DNA of 51,164 nucleotides from contig JAENRP010000319.1 of assembly GCA_024741835.1 (NCBI GenBank), positions 1 through 51,164 of the forward strand. The letters are read 5' to 3'. Below the pieces are notes generated by a model. The model did not search any database and was not told the origin of the DNA. It was given only the letters and a program-made list of their open reading frames with translations. Position numbers and translations under genes: made by a program. How positions within the stretch are numbered: position 1 is the first letter of the stretch; each line of letters starts with the position of its first letter. This DNA comes from Diplocarpon mali. Taxonomy: Eukaryota; Ascomycota; Leotiomycetes; Helotiales; Drepanopezizaceae. Shown piece by piece: positions 1 to 12,562 of this stretch.

Positions 1-113
1 ACTCTCTCTTCTTCTTCATCTTTTCTTCTCAATTACATAGCGTACCTCTTGGGGTAATACAGTCAGCGTCATTCGATTCTCGCCTTCTGCACGCTCGAGA
101 GCGAGTCGTAACA
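1..113 (+). mobile_element. 3' end of an LTR from a third retroelement (partial)
   Basis: The homology between Gypsy copies A and B starts abruptly at 114 (CTTTG, matching 5036-5040). The sequence just left of that break ends in CGTAACA, a typical LTR ending in CA. The simplest reading is that positions 1-113 are the tail of the 3' LTR of another element inserted into copy A, with CTTTG as its target duplication. Only one side is visible. This piece has much less RIP-like decay than the sequence to its right, which suggests a younger insertion. Strand is assumed from the CA end. Confidence 0.45.
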
Positions 114-2663
114 CTTTGTATTACCCCTTATCTCTTTAATTCGCAAAGGAAATTCTTATCTATCTTCCCTCTTTTAAAGGACTTCAGATCCGATCTAATT
201 ATTAAGCTGATATTAATTGTAAAGAACGAGAAATGGCTATAGATAAAGCTTAATAGATTAATAGAAGATAGTCTTATATTAATTTAGTAGTCTTATCTAA
301 GCGCAAGATCCTTATTACTATTATTAGGCCAGCGCCCTTACCTATAACTAATCCGGATCCTAGAAAATAGTCTAATATAAATCGACTATAATCTAACCCT
401 ATTTGCAAATGCCCTAAAGCTGCGGTTCCTATTTGCGAAATTAGTACTAATGCCTTTTATTATAATATAAAGCGTAAGGAGATAGAGTTCTTTTAAACTA
501 GTATTTATAAAGTGGATAGGATTTTAAAGGAAAGATATAAGCTTAAGAATCCTAATATTAAAAAGCTAATTAGCGATCGACTTTTAAAATAGTACCGATC
601 TTTAAGATAAGCTTTCTTAAAAAGGGATGCAGATACCCTCTTTTCCTATTAGTACTATAATTATAAGATATAGCTAAAAGGGCCTTTGCCTAATGCCTAT
701 TCGCCCTTCTACCGTTAATCTACTAAGGAGCTTAAAGTTATAAAGGAGTACTTACTTAAGAATCTAGATAAAGGCTTTATTAAGATAAGTACTAGCCCTT
801 TTGCTTTGCTAGTACTATTTATAAAGAAGGCCGATAGTAGCCTCCGATTTTATATAAACTACTGGAAGCTAAATGTACTAACTTAGAAAGACGCTTATCC
901 GATTCTAAGGATAGACAAGCTTTTAAAGTAAATATCTAAAGCTAAGATTTTTATAAAACTGGATATTCGGGCCGCTTTCAATCGGATATAAATAGACCTT
1001 AAATTAAAGGAATATACTACTTTTCGAATAAGGTATAGATCCTATAAATATAAGGTCCTTCTATTTGGCCTTTATAACGGACCTAGTACTTACTAATAGT
1101 ATATAAATAATATTCTTTTAAATTACTTAAATGATTTTTATATAGCGTACTTAAACGATATTTTAATTTACTTTAAAAACGTTAAAGAGCATTAGGACTA
1201 TATTAAAAAGGTGCTAAAACGACTCTTAAAGGCTAGCCTTTAAGTAGATATTAAGAAGTGCGAATTCTATATTACTTAAATTTAATATCTTAAATACATT
1301 CTAATAATAACTAGGATTAAACTGGACCTTAAAAAGGTCGAACTACTGCGCAATTAGAAGTACTTAAAAACTGTTATTAAAGTAAAGTCCTACTTAGGAT
1401 TTTACAAGTTCTATTAATAATTTATTTGCAACTTTAGGCTAATCGCTAAACCCTTCTCTATTTTAACCCGATTGATAGTGCCTTAGAATTAGATAGAAGA
1501 GTGCCGAATCGCCTTTAAAGAGCTTTGCAAGCAATTGCTTTCGATTTAGCAGATTTACTATTTTAACCCCGACTTACTTATAAAGCTAGAAACCGATGCT
1601 TCTAATAGCGTTATCGCTAAAGTACTTTCTTAGTAATACTCTAATAAGCAATAGTACCTAATTGGTTTCTATTTATACGTACTCTTTAGCTATAAACCTA
1701 ATTAGGAAATATATAATAAGGAACTTTTTACTATTATTAAATCCTATTATAAATAGAGACTTAAGCTTATATCACTTAAGGAGTGAGTTAATATTTACTC
1801 AGATTACCGCTCCCTTAAGTACTTTATAATTACTAAGGTTCTAACTGCGAAATAGTACTAATAGATAGAATTCTTATCTGACTTCAATTTTCGAATCGTA
1901 TATACCCTAGGTAAAGATAATTAGAAGGCTAATATTCTTAGCTACTAAGAGTAGGATATGCCAGTTTATAAATAAGCGAAGCTAGATAGCCGATCTTAGG
2001 TTTTGATTTCCTTAGCCTAGTTAGACCCTTAAATTAATACCAAACTAGCTGACAAATTTCTCGCCGAATCTGCCAAAGGCACCCTCGCCCTAATATTAAC
2101 TAATACTTCTAATTCGACTCCAAATTAACCTAAGGATTCCTTTGATTTAATTAAGAAACTTTATTAAAATAATTGCAAATCCTTTTAAGATATTCGTATT
2201 AACCTTCCTAAGGACTACTCTTTAAAAGACAGATTACTTTACTTTAAGGAGCGTCTTTGCGTACGCTATAATACTCCCTTATACACTTGTTTAATTTAGG
2301 AAGCTTATAACCAACCTTTAAGCGCGCACTTTAGTAGCTTAAAGACCTACTAGCTACTCGCTCCTAAGTACTATTAGGTTAGGATAGGTTTGAATTGCAA
2401 AAGATTTATTATAAATTATAGACCTTATTAATTCTCGCATTCAAAGACAATTAAATAATAAGGCCTCTTGCAGCCCTTTCCTATTCCTAACTATCCTATA
2501 TAGTACTTATATATAGATTTTAAGGATTTCCCTTCTAATAAGCATAGTTTTGATCAAATCTTGGTTTTTATAAACCAACTTAGTAAAAGCGCTATTATAA
2601 TCCCTTATTAAAAAGATATTAATGCTTAAGGAACTGCCTAATTGTTTGTTTAATAGATTTATC

Positions 2664-2668
2664 GATTC
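2664..2668. repeat. Target-site duplication GATTC, left of copy B
   Basis: GATTC immediately precedes the 5' LTR of copy B and recurs right after its 3' LTR at 10233-10237. Five bases is the usual duplication length for Ty3/Gypsy integrases. Joining the two sides restores homology with copy B's own integrase at about 7584-7592. Confidence 0.9.
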
Positions 2669-2975
2669 TGTAACGGCTGCACCTCCACTTAGTGCAATTA
2701 CCTAAGAGTATAGCGTTTTAAGGTTTCGCAATCTCGATTTGATATAGGGTTTTTTCGAATCGACCCTAAAGGTGCAAAAGGATATTCTTATATAATATTA
2801 CGTAAATAGGCAATAGAGCTTCTAACTGCTATGTATATAAGGAAGAAGGGCTCTCCCTTAAGGAGGGTTCTCTAACTTCTTTATTTCCTTTATATTAGAC
2901 TTATAGAATACGCCTTTTGCACCACTTTTTGCTCCTATATTTGATCTCGCACTTCGGCGGTTCTATGTTATTATA
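2669..2975 (+). repeat. 5' LTR of Gypsy copy B
   Basis: 307 bp beginning TGTAACGGC and aligning end to end with 9926-10232. Its last bases read TTATTATA where the 3' LTR reads TCGTTACA, all changes being C-to-T or G-to-A. The LTR contains a run of short inverted and purine-rich segments and an ACTTCGGCGGTT block shared by all three LTRs. Confidence 0.92.
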
Positions 2976-5900
2976 TTAAACAAAGAAGTTCTTCTCTACT
3001 AGGGATAGCTTTTAATAATATCCTACCCCTTTTGAAAATCGATTTGCGGTTGTTTCGACTTTCGATAGAGTCAGGATTCTAAAGATCTCTTAGACAAACT
3101 AAGAGCTTAAGTATAGCTTGTTAACTAATATAATTGAGGAATGCTTTTATTAGCCGGATTTTCTCAACTACTCCTTTTGTAGAAGCGCTATAGGTAGAAG
3201 TTAGGAGAGCACTACGCTACTGGAACCCTTTTTCTATAAAACCCCTTTTTAACTGAATCCCTATTAAAACCAAAATCGGTAAAATGAATTCCTTATTAGC
3301 TGGAAGTTAGCAAACCTAGAATATACCCGGTTCATTTAAGGAACTAGCTTCTATAGGGAGTACCCTTACCCTAGCCCTTAAGGCTGGACCTTCCTCTACT
3401 GCTAAGGGTAAGAGACTATAACAATATAACTGAGCTAATTAAGATAAACGAGACTTTTCGAACCCAAACGTCTTATAAGGAATAGTCTTAGGTTTAAAAG
3501 AATCTATATAATGCTAAGATTAATCTAATTGATAATTGTAAAGCAAGATTAGTAGGATTGCCTAAGCTATCTTTAGCCTAAAGACCCTAGCTTATCAAAG
3601 CTAAGAGATGGCTTAGCGCGTATATTAGACTATTAAGCGAGAATCCACCTACCCTTAAGATACCTAGCCTCCTTTAGAAGTCGATATAGATACGAAACGG
3701 CTAAAAATTCAGCTGATTGAAAAGATCACCTCCCTTAACAATAGGACCTCCTTAATATATAAGCAATAGTTAGCTTTAGTCTAAGACCGACTGTAAGTTA
3801 ACGCCGACCTATATCCGAATAAGCGAGCTCGCCGAGCCTTTATTTAAGGATCTACTATAGGATAAGCCTAAACGTACTTTAAACCCTAGTACCTCTTAAA
3901 GACTAACCCCTTTTGGAACTGTTAAGAAATGGTAGAACTGCTAAGCAGTTACTTTTTAACTAGCTAAGAGGTGGACCTGTTCCGATCCACTTTCTATTAC
4001 CTTTATATAAGGGAAGCCGGCTATTTTAAGGAAACTTTTCCTTAGTTTCAGGCCCGATTCCAATCTGCTGCAATCTAAGGAGAGGTCTTAAGATCTAAGT
4101 AGTTCTTCTTTATATAGAATAAGATTACCCCTTAGCTTAGAGCTACCTACGCTCTAGCTAAGGCCTCTTAAGGGAAGGACTATACTATTATAGTTAACTA
4201 ATTGAATGCCCTTAATGCTGAATATCGAAGTAACCAACTTCTTAACCCTTCGACTAGAAGCAAGGCGACCCTGGTATTATATTAAAAGATATCCGATTCG
4301 CTCCTCGATAAGACCGCTTGCGGTCCGAGCGCTAGAAGTACCACCTAAGCTTCTAGGACACCAGCCCTGAAGCCGACTACCCCTTTTCGCTGAGATATGC
4401 TAGCTAAGGCTAGTTCTCCTGCGTTGCCCTTTAAGCAAGCTACCTGCTAGACCTATAGCAAAACTAGTCACTATAAGACCGAGTGTCCTTCTATAAGTAA
4501 GATCAATACCTTAAAAGATGCAAAGGAATCTGATCCGACTTTAAACTCAATTAAGAATAAGGTCGAAACGAAAGAGGATTAGGAAAACGAAGAGGCCTAG
4601 GAAAAGACTCCTACTTAGGCTTGCGAAAGTGCGACTTATTAAAGCTAAATCTCAACTCTTTAATAAGAAGGAAGCAATTCTTAACCTCTTATACTATTAG
4701 TATAAATGGACTTAAAGTATTATTATTAGCTTTAGTAGATACTAAAGCCCTTAATTACCTATTTTTAAATCGTTCTCTTTTTATACGTCTTTTAAGAGCG
4801 ACTGGTTCTTAAATTCTTCCTCTTCTAGCCTCTATTCCTATTTATGGATTTTAAAATACTATTTGCATGTAAGCTACGCATTATATACGCTTTCACTTGA
4901 CAATTGATAGAAGATATATTTATAACTGCCCTTAGGTTATTCTTAACTTAGGCCAGTGTAATGCTATTATTAGAATTAAATAGATGCGCTGATTCCGATT
5001 TAAACTTGACTTAAAGGAAAACCGATTCGTATGGCCTTTGTATTACCCCCTATCTCCCTGATTCGCAAAGGAAATCGTCATTCGTCTTCCCCCTTCTAAA
5101 GGACTTCGGATCCGATCTGATCATTAAGCTGATATTAATTGTAAAGAACGAGAAATGGCTATAGATAAAGCTTGATAGATTAATAGAAGACAGTCTTGCG
5201 TTAATTTGATAGTCTTAGCTAGGCGCAAGATCCCTATTGCTATTACTAGGCTAGCGCCTTAGCCTATGACTAAGCTAGATCTAGGAAACTAGTCTAATAC
5301 AAATCGATTATAATCTGACCCTATTTGCAAATGCCCTAAAGCTGTAGTTCCTATTTGCGAAATCAGTACTAATACCTTTTATTATAATATAAAGCGTAAG
5401 GAGATTAAGTTCTTTTAAACTAATATTTACAAAGTGGATAGGATTCTAAAGGAAAGATATAAGCCTAAGAATCCTAATGTTGAAAAGCTAATTAATAATC
5501 GACTCTTAAAATAGTACCGATCTCTAAGATAAGCCTTCTTAAAAAGGGATGCAGATACCCTTCCTCCCTATTAGTACTACGATTATAAGATATAGCTAGA
5601 AGGGCCCTTGCCTAATGCCTATTTGCCCTTCTACCGCTAATCTACTGAAGAGCTTAAGGTTATAAAGGAGTACCTACTCGAGAATTTAGATAAAGGCTTT
5701 ATTGAGATAAGTACTAGCCCTTTCGCTTCGCTAGTACTATTTGTAAAGAAGGCCGACGGTAGCCTCCGATTTTGCATAGACTACCGGAAGCTGAACGCAC
5801 TAACTCGGAAGGACGCTTACCCGATTCCGAGGATAGACGAGCTTTTAGGATAAGTATCTAAAGCTAAGATTTTTATAAAGTTGGATATTTGAGCCGCTTT

Positions 5901-8690
5901 TAATCAGATACAAATAGACCCTAAATTAGAGGAATATACTACCTTTTGAATAAGGTATAGATCTTATAAATGCAAGGTTCTCCTATTCGGCCTTTGTAAT
6001 AGACTAGGTACTTACTAGCAGTATATGAATAATATTCTTTTAAATTACTTAAATGATTTTTATATAGCGTATTTAAACGATATTTTAATTTACTTTAAAA
6101 ACGTTAAAGAGCACTAAGGATATATTGAAAAGGTATTGAAACGACTCTTAAAGGCTGGCCTTTAAGCAGATATTAAAAAGTGCAAGTTCTATATTACTTG
6201 AACTCGATATCTTAAATATATTCTAATAACAACTGAGATTGAACTAGACTTTAAAAAGGTCGAACTGCTATGCAATTGGAAGTACTTGAAAACTATTACT
6301 AGAGTGAAGTCCTACCTAGGATTTTGCAAGTTCTACTAATAATTTATTTGCAACTTTAGGCTAATCGCTAAACCCCTTTCGATTCTGACCCGACCGATAG
6401 TGCTTTGGAATTGGATAGAAGAGTGCCGAATCGCTTTTGAAGAGCTTTGCAAGCAGTTGCTTTCAATTCAGCGGATTTACTATTTTGACCTTAACTTACT
6501 TATAAAGCTGGAAACTAATGCTTTTAATAGCATTATCGCTAGAGTACTTTCTTAGTAATACTCTAATAAGCAATAGTACCCAATTGGCTTCTATTTGCAT
6601 ATACTCTCTAGCTACGAACCTAATTAGGAAATATATAATAAGGAACTCTTTGCTATTATTAAATCCTATTATAAATAGAGACCTAAGCTTATATCACTTA
6701 AGGAGCGAGTTGATATTTACTTAAATCACTGCTCCCTTAAGTACTTTATAACTACTAAGGTTCTGACTGCGAAATAGTGCTAATAGATGGAATTCCTATC
6801 TAACTTCAATTTTCGAATTATATACACTCTTAGTAAAGATAACTAGAAGGCCGATATTCTTAGCCGCTAAGAGTAGGATATGCCGGTTTATAAGCAAGCG
6901 AAGCTAGATAGCCGATCCTAGGTTCTGATTTTCCTAGCTTAGTTGGACCCTTAAATCAATACCGAACTAGCTGACAAATTTCTTATTAAATCTATCGAAG
7001 GTACCCTCGCCCTAATATCAACTGATAATCCCGATTTAACCTTAAATCGACCTAAGGATTCCTTTAATTTGATCGAGAAGCTTTATTAAGATAACTGCGA
7101 ATCCTTTTAAGAGATTTGCGCCAACCTCCTTAAGAACTACTCTTTAAAAGACAGATTGCTTTACTTTAAGGAGCGTCTTTGCATATGCTATAATACTCCC
7201 TTATGCACTTGTCTAATTTAGAAAGCTTATAACCAACCTTTAAGCACGCACCTTAATAGCTTGAAGACCTACTAGCTTCTCGCTCTTAAGTACTATTAGG
7301 TCAGGATAGGTTCGGATTGTAAAAGATTCGTCGCAAACTGCAGACCTTATCAATTTTCGCATTTAAAGACAACTAAGCAATAAGGCCTCCTATAGCCCCT
7401 TTCTATTCTTAATTATCCTATGCAGCACTTGTGTATAGATTTTAAGGATTTCCCTCCTAATAAGCACAGTTTTGATCGAATCCTGGTTTTTATAGACCGA
7501 CTTAGTAAGAGCGCTATTACGATTCCTTATTAAAAAGATATCGACGCTTAAGGAACTGCCTGATTATTCATTTAATAGATATATCAATTTGGCCATACTC
7601 TAGAGATAATTACCTTAGATCAAGGCCCTTAATTCGTCTCCTTATTTTGGAGAGAGTTCTACTATATTATTAGTATTAAGATTAAACTCTCTATAGCGTA
7701 CTATAAGGAAACTAACAGCCAAACGGAGATTATAAATAAGTATATTAATTTAAGGCTAAGGCCTTTTGTTAATTACTATTAAGATAATTAGAGTAAACTG
7801 ATTCCTTTGATAGATTATGCGCAATCGACTTTACTTTACGCTTCAATCGGTATAACCCTATATTAGCTTAAGTATAGAGTTGCACCTTAGATAAGTTAGG
7901 ACTAGATCTCTTCGAAAACGTCTAGCCTATAGGAGAAATTGAACTAAGCAGAAGCTAAGCTAGTAGTAGAAAGGATGCACGCAGCTTAGGAAGTAGCGAA
8001 AGGCAATATGGAACGCGCTTAAGAGAAAATGCGTAAGTCTATAAATTAATACTAAAGGGAGATTGATTAGAAACCTAAAGATATAGTCTACCTTTTAATA
8101 AAAAATCTTAAGAACTACTGCCTTAGTAGGAAACTGGCTAATTAATAGGATAGTCCTTTTAAGGTTCTTAAGAAGGTAGGCAATTTATATTAGATTAAGC
8201 TGCCTATAGGTTCTATTATATATAATATCTTCGCGCTAGAGCTATTATTTAAAGATCCGCAGAACCCTTTGCTAAGTTAGGAATAACCCTGGCCTACTAT
8301 AGAAAAGATCGCTAAGTAAGAAGAGTATAAAGTGTCTAAGATACTAGGTGTACGCCTATCTTAAGGAAAGCTAAAGTACTAGGTTAAATAGACTAGTTAT
8401 AATCCTAATTCGAGTTAGTATCGCGCTTTAAATTTTATAAGATCCCTATATAAGATTTGCGACTTTTATTAGGCTAATCCTATAAAACTAGGACTACCTT
8501 AGAACTTATAAGCTTAGCTAAAGGCTTAGGAAAGTGGTATAGATGATTATAGTCACTTAGAAGATAATAGGCCGGACGCGAAACGAGTTAGTAAATAAAT
8601 TTAAAAATATAAATAAAAAAAAAAAAAAATAAAAGGAGAAAAATAATAAAAATATAAAAATAATAACGCTAGGCTAACTGCCCCTTCCCT

Positions 8691-9620
8691 TTACAACTCC
8701 TTTAACCCTTCCTCTTCTGCGCTTAGGAAGATAAGCTCTAACTCTATTCTAAAGCTGGAGCTCGCCTCCTGAATATACCCTTGCTTAGAGCGACCCCGAC
8801 CCCCTCCTCTTACTGCCACTGGCGCCGCTCTACTAGCTACTACGCCTGATACTACCCTTGCTACTGCAAGCCCCCCTTCCCCTATAAAAGACTCTACCGC
8901 TATAGCAGTCCGCTTTACTAACGCGGCGATAGACCTTAAAAGGCCTAGCATAGTTCGGCTGGATTGCTTTAACCTTATTAGCTAGGACTTAATAAGGTTG
9001 CTGCGCTCCTATTAGAAAGTCAGCGATCGATTCGATACTAATTCGGGTTTAACTTATAGCAACTATCGCCTAGATCCCCTTTAGCTAGCTTACTATAGCC
9101 TTAGCTATAGAGCAGAGCTCTGCAAGGCTAGTATACTCCAATTAAGAGCGGCTAGTCGGAGCCTCCGCGCTAGCTATTAGTAGGAGGTTGACGAGAATCT
9201 AGGCGCGCTAGACCGCCTCCTAATAGAGCATCTTGCAGTTCCCCGCCGAAACCGCCTAAGCGTCGTCGTCGTTGTTATTACTGCCATTATCCTCCTCTTG
9301 CTGCTAGGCAGCCTCCCCCTGCCACTCCTTAAGGGCTGCGGATAGCGCTGCGAACTCCTTACTAATATAGGAAGGAAGCTGTAAATAAGTGTTAGCGCAA
9401 CTAGAACTTTAGACTTGATTCGGGGTATTTATAAGGATGCACTCCGCCTTTTGCTCTTAGTACTAGTAGCACTTCTTGCTACGCTTTAATTCGAATTCGC
9501 ATTTGTGCGTAATATCGTATATAAGGCGCCGCACGCACTAATAGTAGTATACGCAGTAAGCCACCGCAAGGGCGCCTAATAGCAGGGGAATTGGCACTAT
9601 GCATATTAGACGCGATTCGA
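8691..9620 (-). pseudogene. Antisense cysteine-rich ORF in 3' part of copy B
   Basis: On the minus strand, between the chromodomain and the 3' LTR, a degenerate frame can be followed from about 9620 to 8691. Its front part has spaced cysteines and the string DITHKCEF (about 9493-9516), followed by KRSKKC and KAEC, which looks like a small zinc-binding module. The rear has an uninterrupted 86-codon stretch (8691-8951) ending in an acidic tail. The same frame with the same cysteine spacing exists in copy A (about 11330-12270), so it belongs to the element rather than to chance. Additional antisense ORFs are known from some plant Gypsy lineages. I do not recognise this protein and assign no function. 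Confidence 0.5.
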
Positions 9621-9910
9621 CCTTAGACTAAGGCAAACTTACTTATAGTAGTTAGTAGTAATAGTAGTAATTATTTCTACTACTATGCATTAGCCCTGCG
9701 CTATAGTAGTAGGAGTAGGGGACCTATGCGATAGTATATAGTTATTATACTAAGGAAGGAAGATCCTACGGGAGGAAAAACAAATTTGAGTATATAATGC
9801 GACTTACGCTAAACTAAATATAGAATAGTACTGTTTGCATAATAACGCGCTAAGTACGTTACCGTACGAAAATCGTTATAACCTCTTAACGCTTGTAAGC
9901 AAGTGTTCTC

Positions 9911-9925
9911 AAAGGGGGGAGGTAG
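9911..9925 (+). other. Polypurine tract of copy B
   Basis: AAAGGGGGGAGGTAG directly abuts the 3' LTR, the position where plus-strand DNA synthesis is primed in LTR retroelements. The equivalent tract in copy A is at 12548-12562 with a longer G run. Confidence 0.75.
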
Positions 9926-10232
9926 TGTAACGGCTATACCTCCACTTAGTGCAATTACTTAGGAGTATAGCGTTTTAAGGTTTCGCAATCTCGATTTAAT
10001 ATAGGGTTTTTTCGAATCGACCTTAAAGGTGCAAAAGGATATTCTTATATAATATCATATAAACGGGCAATAGAGCTTTTAGCTGCTATATATATAAGGA
10101 AGAAGGGCTCTCCCTTAAGGAGGGTTCTTTAACTTCTTCGTTTCCTTTATATTAGACCTATAGAATACGCCTTTTGTACCACTTCTTGCTCCCATACTTG
10201 ATCTCGCACTTCGGCGGTTCTGTGTCGTTACA
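9926..10232 (+). repeat. 3' LTR of Gypsy copy B
   Basis: 307 bp from TGTAACGGC to GTCGTTACA with the canonical TG...CA ends. It has the same length as the other two LTRs and is the least mutated of them at the right terminus. Confidence 0.93.
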
Positions 10233-10237
10233 GATTC
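10233..10237. repeat. Target-site duplication GATTC, right of copy B
   Basis: Right-hand partner of 2664-2668. Downstream of it the integrase of copy A resumes (GGCCATAC...), which pairs with 7591 onward in copy B. Confidence 0.9.
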
Positions 10238-11250
10238 GGCCATACTTTAAAGACAATTACCTCAGACCGAGGCCCTTAATTCGTCTCCTTATTTTAGAAA
10301 GAGTTCTGCTATATTATTAGTATTAAGATTAAACTTTCTATAGTATACTATAAGGAGACTAATGGCTAAACGGAGATTATAAATAAGTATATTAATTTAA
10401 GGCTACGGCCTTTTGTTAATTACTATTAAGATAATTAGAGTGAACTAATTCTATTAATAGATTATACGCAATCTACCCTCTTTTACGCTTCTATTAGTAT
10501 GACCTTATATTAGCTTAAGTATAAAATTGTACCTTAGACAAGTTAGGATTAGATCTCTTTAAAACCGTCTAGCTTATAAGAGAGATTAAATTAAGCAAAG
10601 GCTAGGCTAATAGTAGAGAGGATGCACTTAGCCTAAGAGGTAGCGAAAGGCAATATAGAACGCGCTTAAGAGAAAATGCGTAAGTCTATAAATCAATATT
10701 AAAAGGAGATCGATTAGAAACCTAAAGATATAGTCTACCTTTCGATAAGAAATCTTAAGAACTACTATCCTAATAGGAAATTAGCTAATTAATAGGATAG
10801 TCCTTTTAAGGTTCTTAAGAAGGTAGGTAAATTATATTAAATCAAGCTATCTATAGGTTTTATAATATATAATATCTTTGCGCTAAAGCTACTATTTAAA
10901 GATCTGCAGAACCCTTTATTAAGTTAGGAATAACCCTAGCCTACTATAGAAAAGATCGCTAAGTAAGAAGAGTATAAAGTGTTTAAGATACTAGGTATAC
11001 GCTTATCTTAAGGAAAGTTAAAGTATTAAGTCAAATAGACTAGTTATAACCTTGATTTAAATTGGTATTGCGCCTTAAATTTTGCAAAGTCCTTATATAA
11101 GATTCGCGACTTTTATTAAGCTAATCCTATAAAGCTAGGACTACCTTAGAACTTATAAGCTTAGCTAAAGGCTTAAGAAAGCGGTATAGAAGACTATAGT
11201 CATTTAGAAGATAATAGGCCGGATGCGAAATAGGTTAGTAAATAAATTTA

Positions 11251-11282
11251 NNNNNNNNNNNNNNNNNNNNNNNNNNNNNNNN
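11251..11282. other. Assembly gap (32 N) at an A-rich tract of copy A
   Basis: Thirty-two N lie where copy B has an A-rich stretch (about 8600-8660). The gap probably reflects a homopolymer that could not be resolved, so its true length is unknown. Confidence 0.95.
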
Positions 11283-11329
11283 AGAGAAAAATAATAAAAA
11301 TATAAAAATAATAATACTAGGCCTACTAC

Positions 11330-12270
11330 CCCCCCCTTATAACTCCTCCGACCCTTCCTCTTCTACGCTTAAGGAGATAAGCTCCAATTCTATTCTAGAG
11401 CTGGAACTCGCCTTTTAAATACGCCCCTACCTAGAACGACTCCGACCTCCTCTTGCTACTGCTAGCGCCGCCCTATTAGCTGCTGCACCCAACGCTACCC
11501 TTACTACTGCGAGCCCTCTTTCCCTTATAAGAGACTCTGCTACTATAGCAGTCCGCTCTACTAACGTAGCAATAGACCTTAAGAGGCTTAGTATAGTTCG
11601 GCTAGATTGCTTTAACCTCGCTAGCCGAGACTTAATAAGGTCGCTGTACTCTTATTAGAAAGTTAGCGATCGATTTAATACTAATTCGGGTTTAACTTAT
11701 AGCAACTGTCGCCTAGACCCCCTTTAGCTAGCTTGCTATAGCCTTAGCTATAGAATAGAGCTCCGCAAGGCTAGTACGCTCGATTTAAAAGCGGTTAGTT
11801 AAAGCCTTTATGCTAGCTATTAGTAGGAGGTTGACGAGGATCCGGGCGCGCTAGACCGCCTCCTAATAGAGCATCTTGCGGTTCCTTGCCAAAACCGCAC
11901 GTGCGTCTTTATTATTATTATTGTCGTCCCCCTCTTACTATTAAGGAGCCTCCCCCTGCCACTCCTTAAGGGCCGCGGATAGCGCCGCAAACTCTTTACT
12001 AATATAGGAGGGAAGCTATAAATAAGTATTAGCGCGATTAAGTCTTTAGACTCGATTCGGGATACTTATAAGGATATACTCTGCCTTCTGCTCCTAGCAC
12101 TAGTAGCACTTCTTACTACGCTCTGATTTAAACTCGCACTTGTGCGTAATATCGCATATAAGGCGCTATATGCACTAGTAATAATAAACGCAGTAGGCTA
12201 TCGCAAGGGCGCCTAATAGCAGGGGAATTGGCACTACGCATATTAGACGCAATTCGACCCTAGATTAAGG
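11330..12270 (-). pseudogene. Antisense cysteine-rich ORF in 3' part of copy A
   Basis: Homologue of the antisense frame in copy B, more decayed. The DITHKCEF string is preserved (about 12130-12153) together with SKKC downstream, while several neighbouring codons have become stops. The acidic, Glu-rich end is recognisable near 11340-11400. An assembly gap (11251-11282) lies just beyond its end. Confidence 0.45.
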
Positions 12271-12562
12271 CGAACTTACTTATAGTAATTAGTAGTAGTA
12301 GTAGTAATTGTTTCTACTACTATATATTAGCCCTACGCTATAGTAGTAGGAGTAGAGGACCTATACGATTATATATAATTATTATACTAAGGAAGGAAGG
12401 TCCTATAAGGGGAAAAACAAATTTAAGTATATAACGCGACTTGCGCTAAACCAAATATAGAATAGTACTATTTGTATAATAATATGCTAAGTATATTATT
12501 ATATAAAAATCATTACAACCTACTAACGCTTATAGGCAAGCGTTCTCAAAGGGGGGGGGTAG

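Larger units (their letters stand above)
2669..10232 (+). mobile_element. Ty3/Gypsy chromovirus-type element copy B, complete but RIP-mutated
   Basis: A full-length 7,564-bp LTR retrotransposon with two 307-bp LTRs and a perfect 5-bp target duplication. The internal order is gag with a degenerate CCHC knuckle (4445-4486), aspartic protease (about 4720-4780, VDT in place of the usual DTG/DSG), reverse transcriptase (about 5690-6300), RNase H (about 6480-6560), integrase (zinc-binding about 7220-7370, catalytic core about 7420-7790) and a chromodomain-like segment (about 8320-8450). Protease-RT-RH-IN-chromodomain is the Ty3/Gypsy chromovirus order. A purine-rich tract precedes the 3' LTR. Many in-frame stops and a YLND instead of YLDD at the polymerase site (6070-6081) show that it is dead. 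An antisense reading frame lies between chromodomain and 3' LTR. Confidence 0.9.

Noticed and set aside
4621..4812. 63-codon ORF as a stand-alone gene
   Set aside because: It is the remnant protease part of Gypsy copy B (LVDTKALNYLF), not an independent gene.
6518..6724. 68-codon ORF as a stand-alone gene
   Set aside because: Lies across the RNase H region of copy B in a different frame; a chance open stretch in RIP-mutated DNA.
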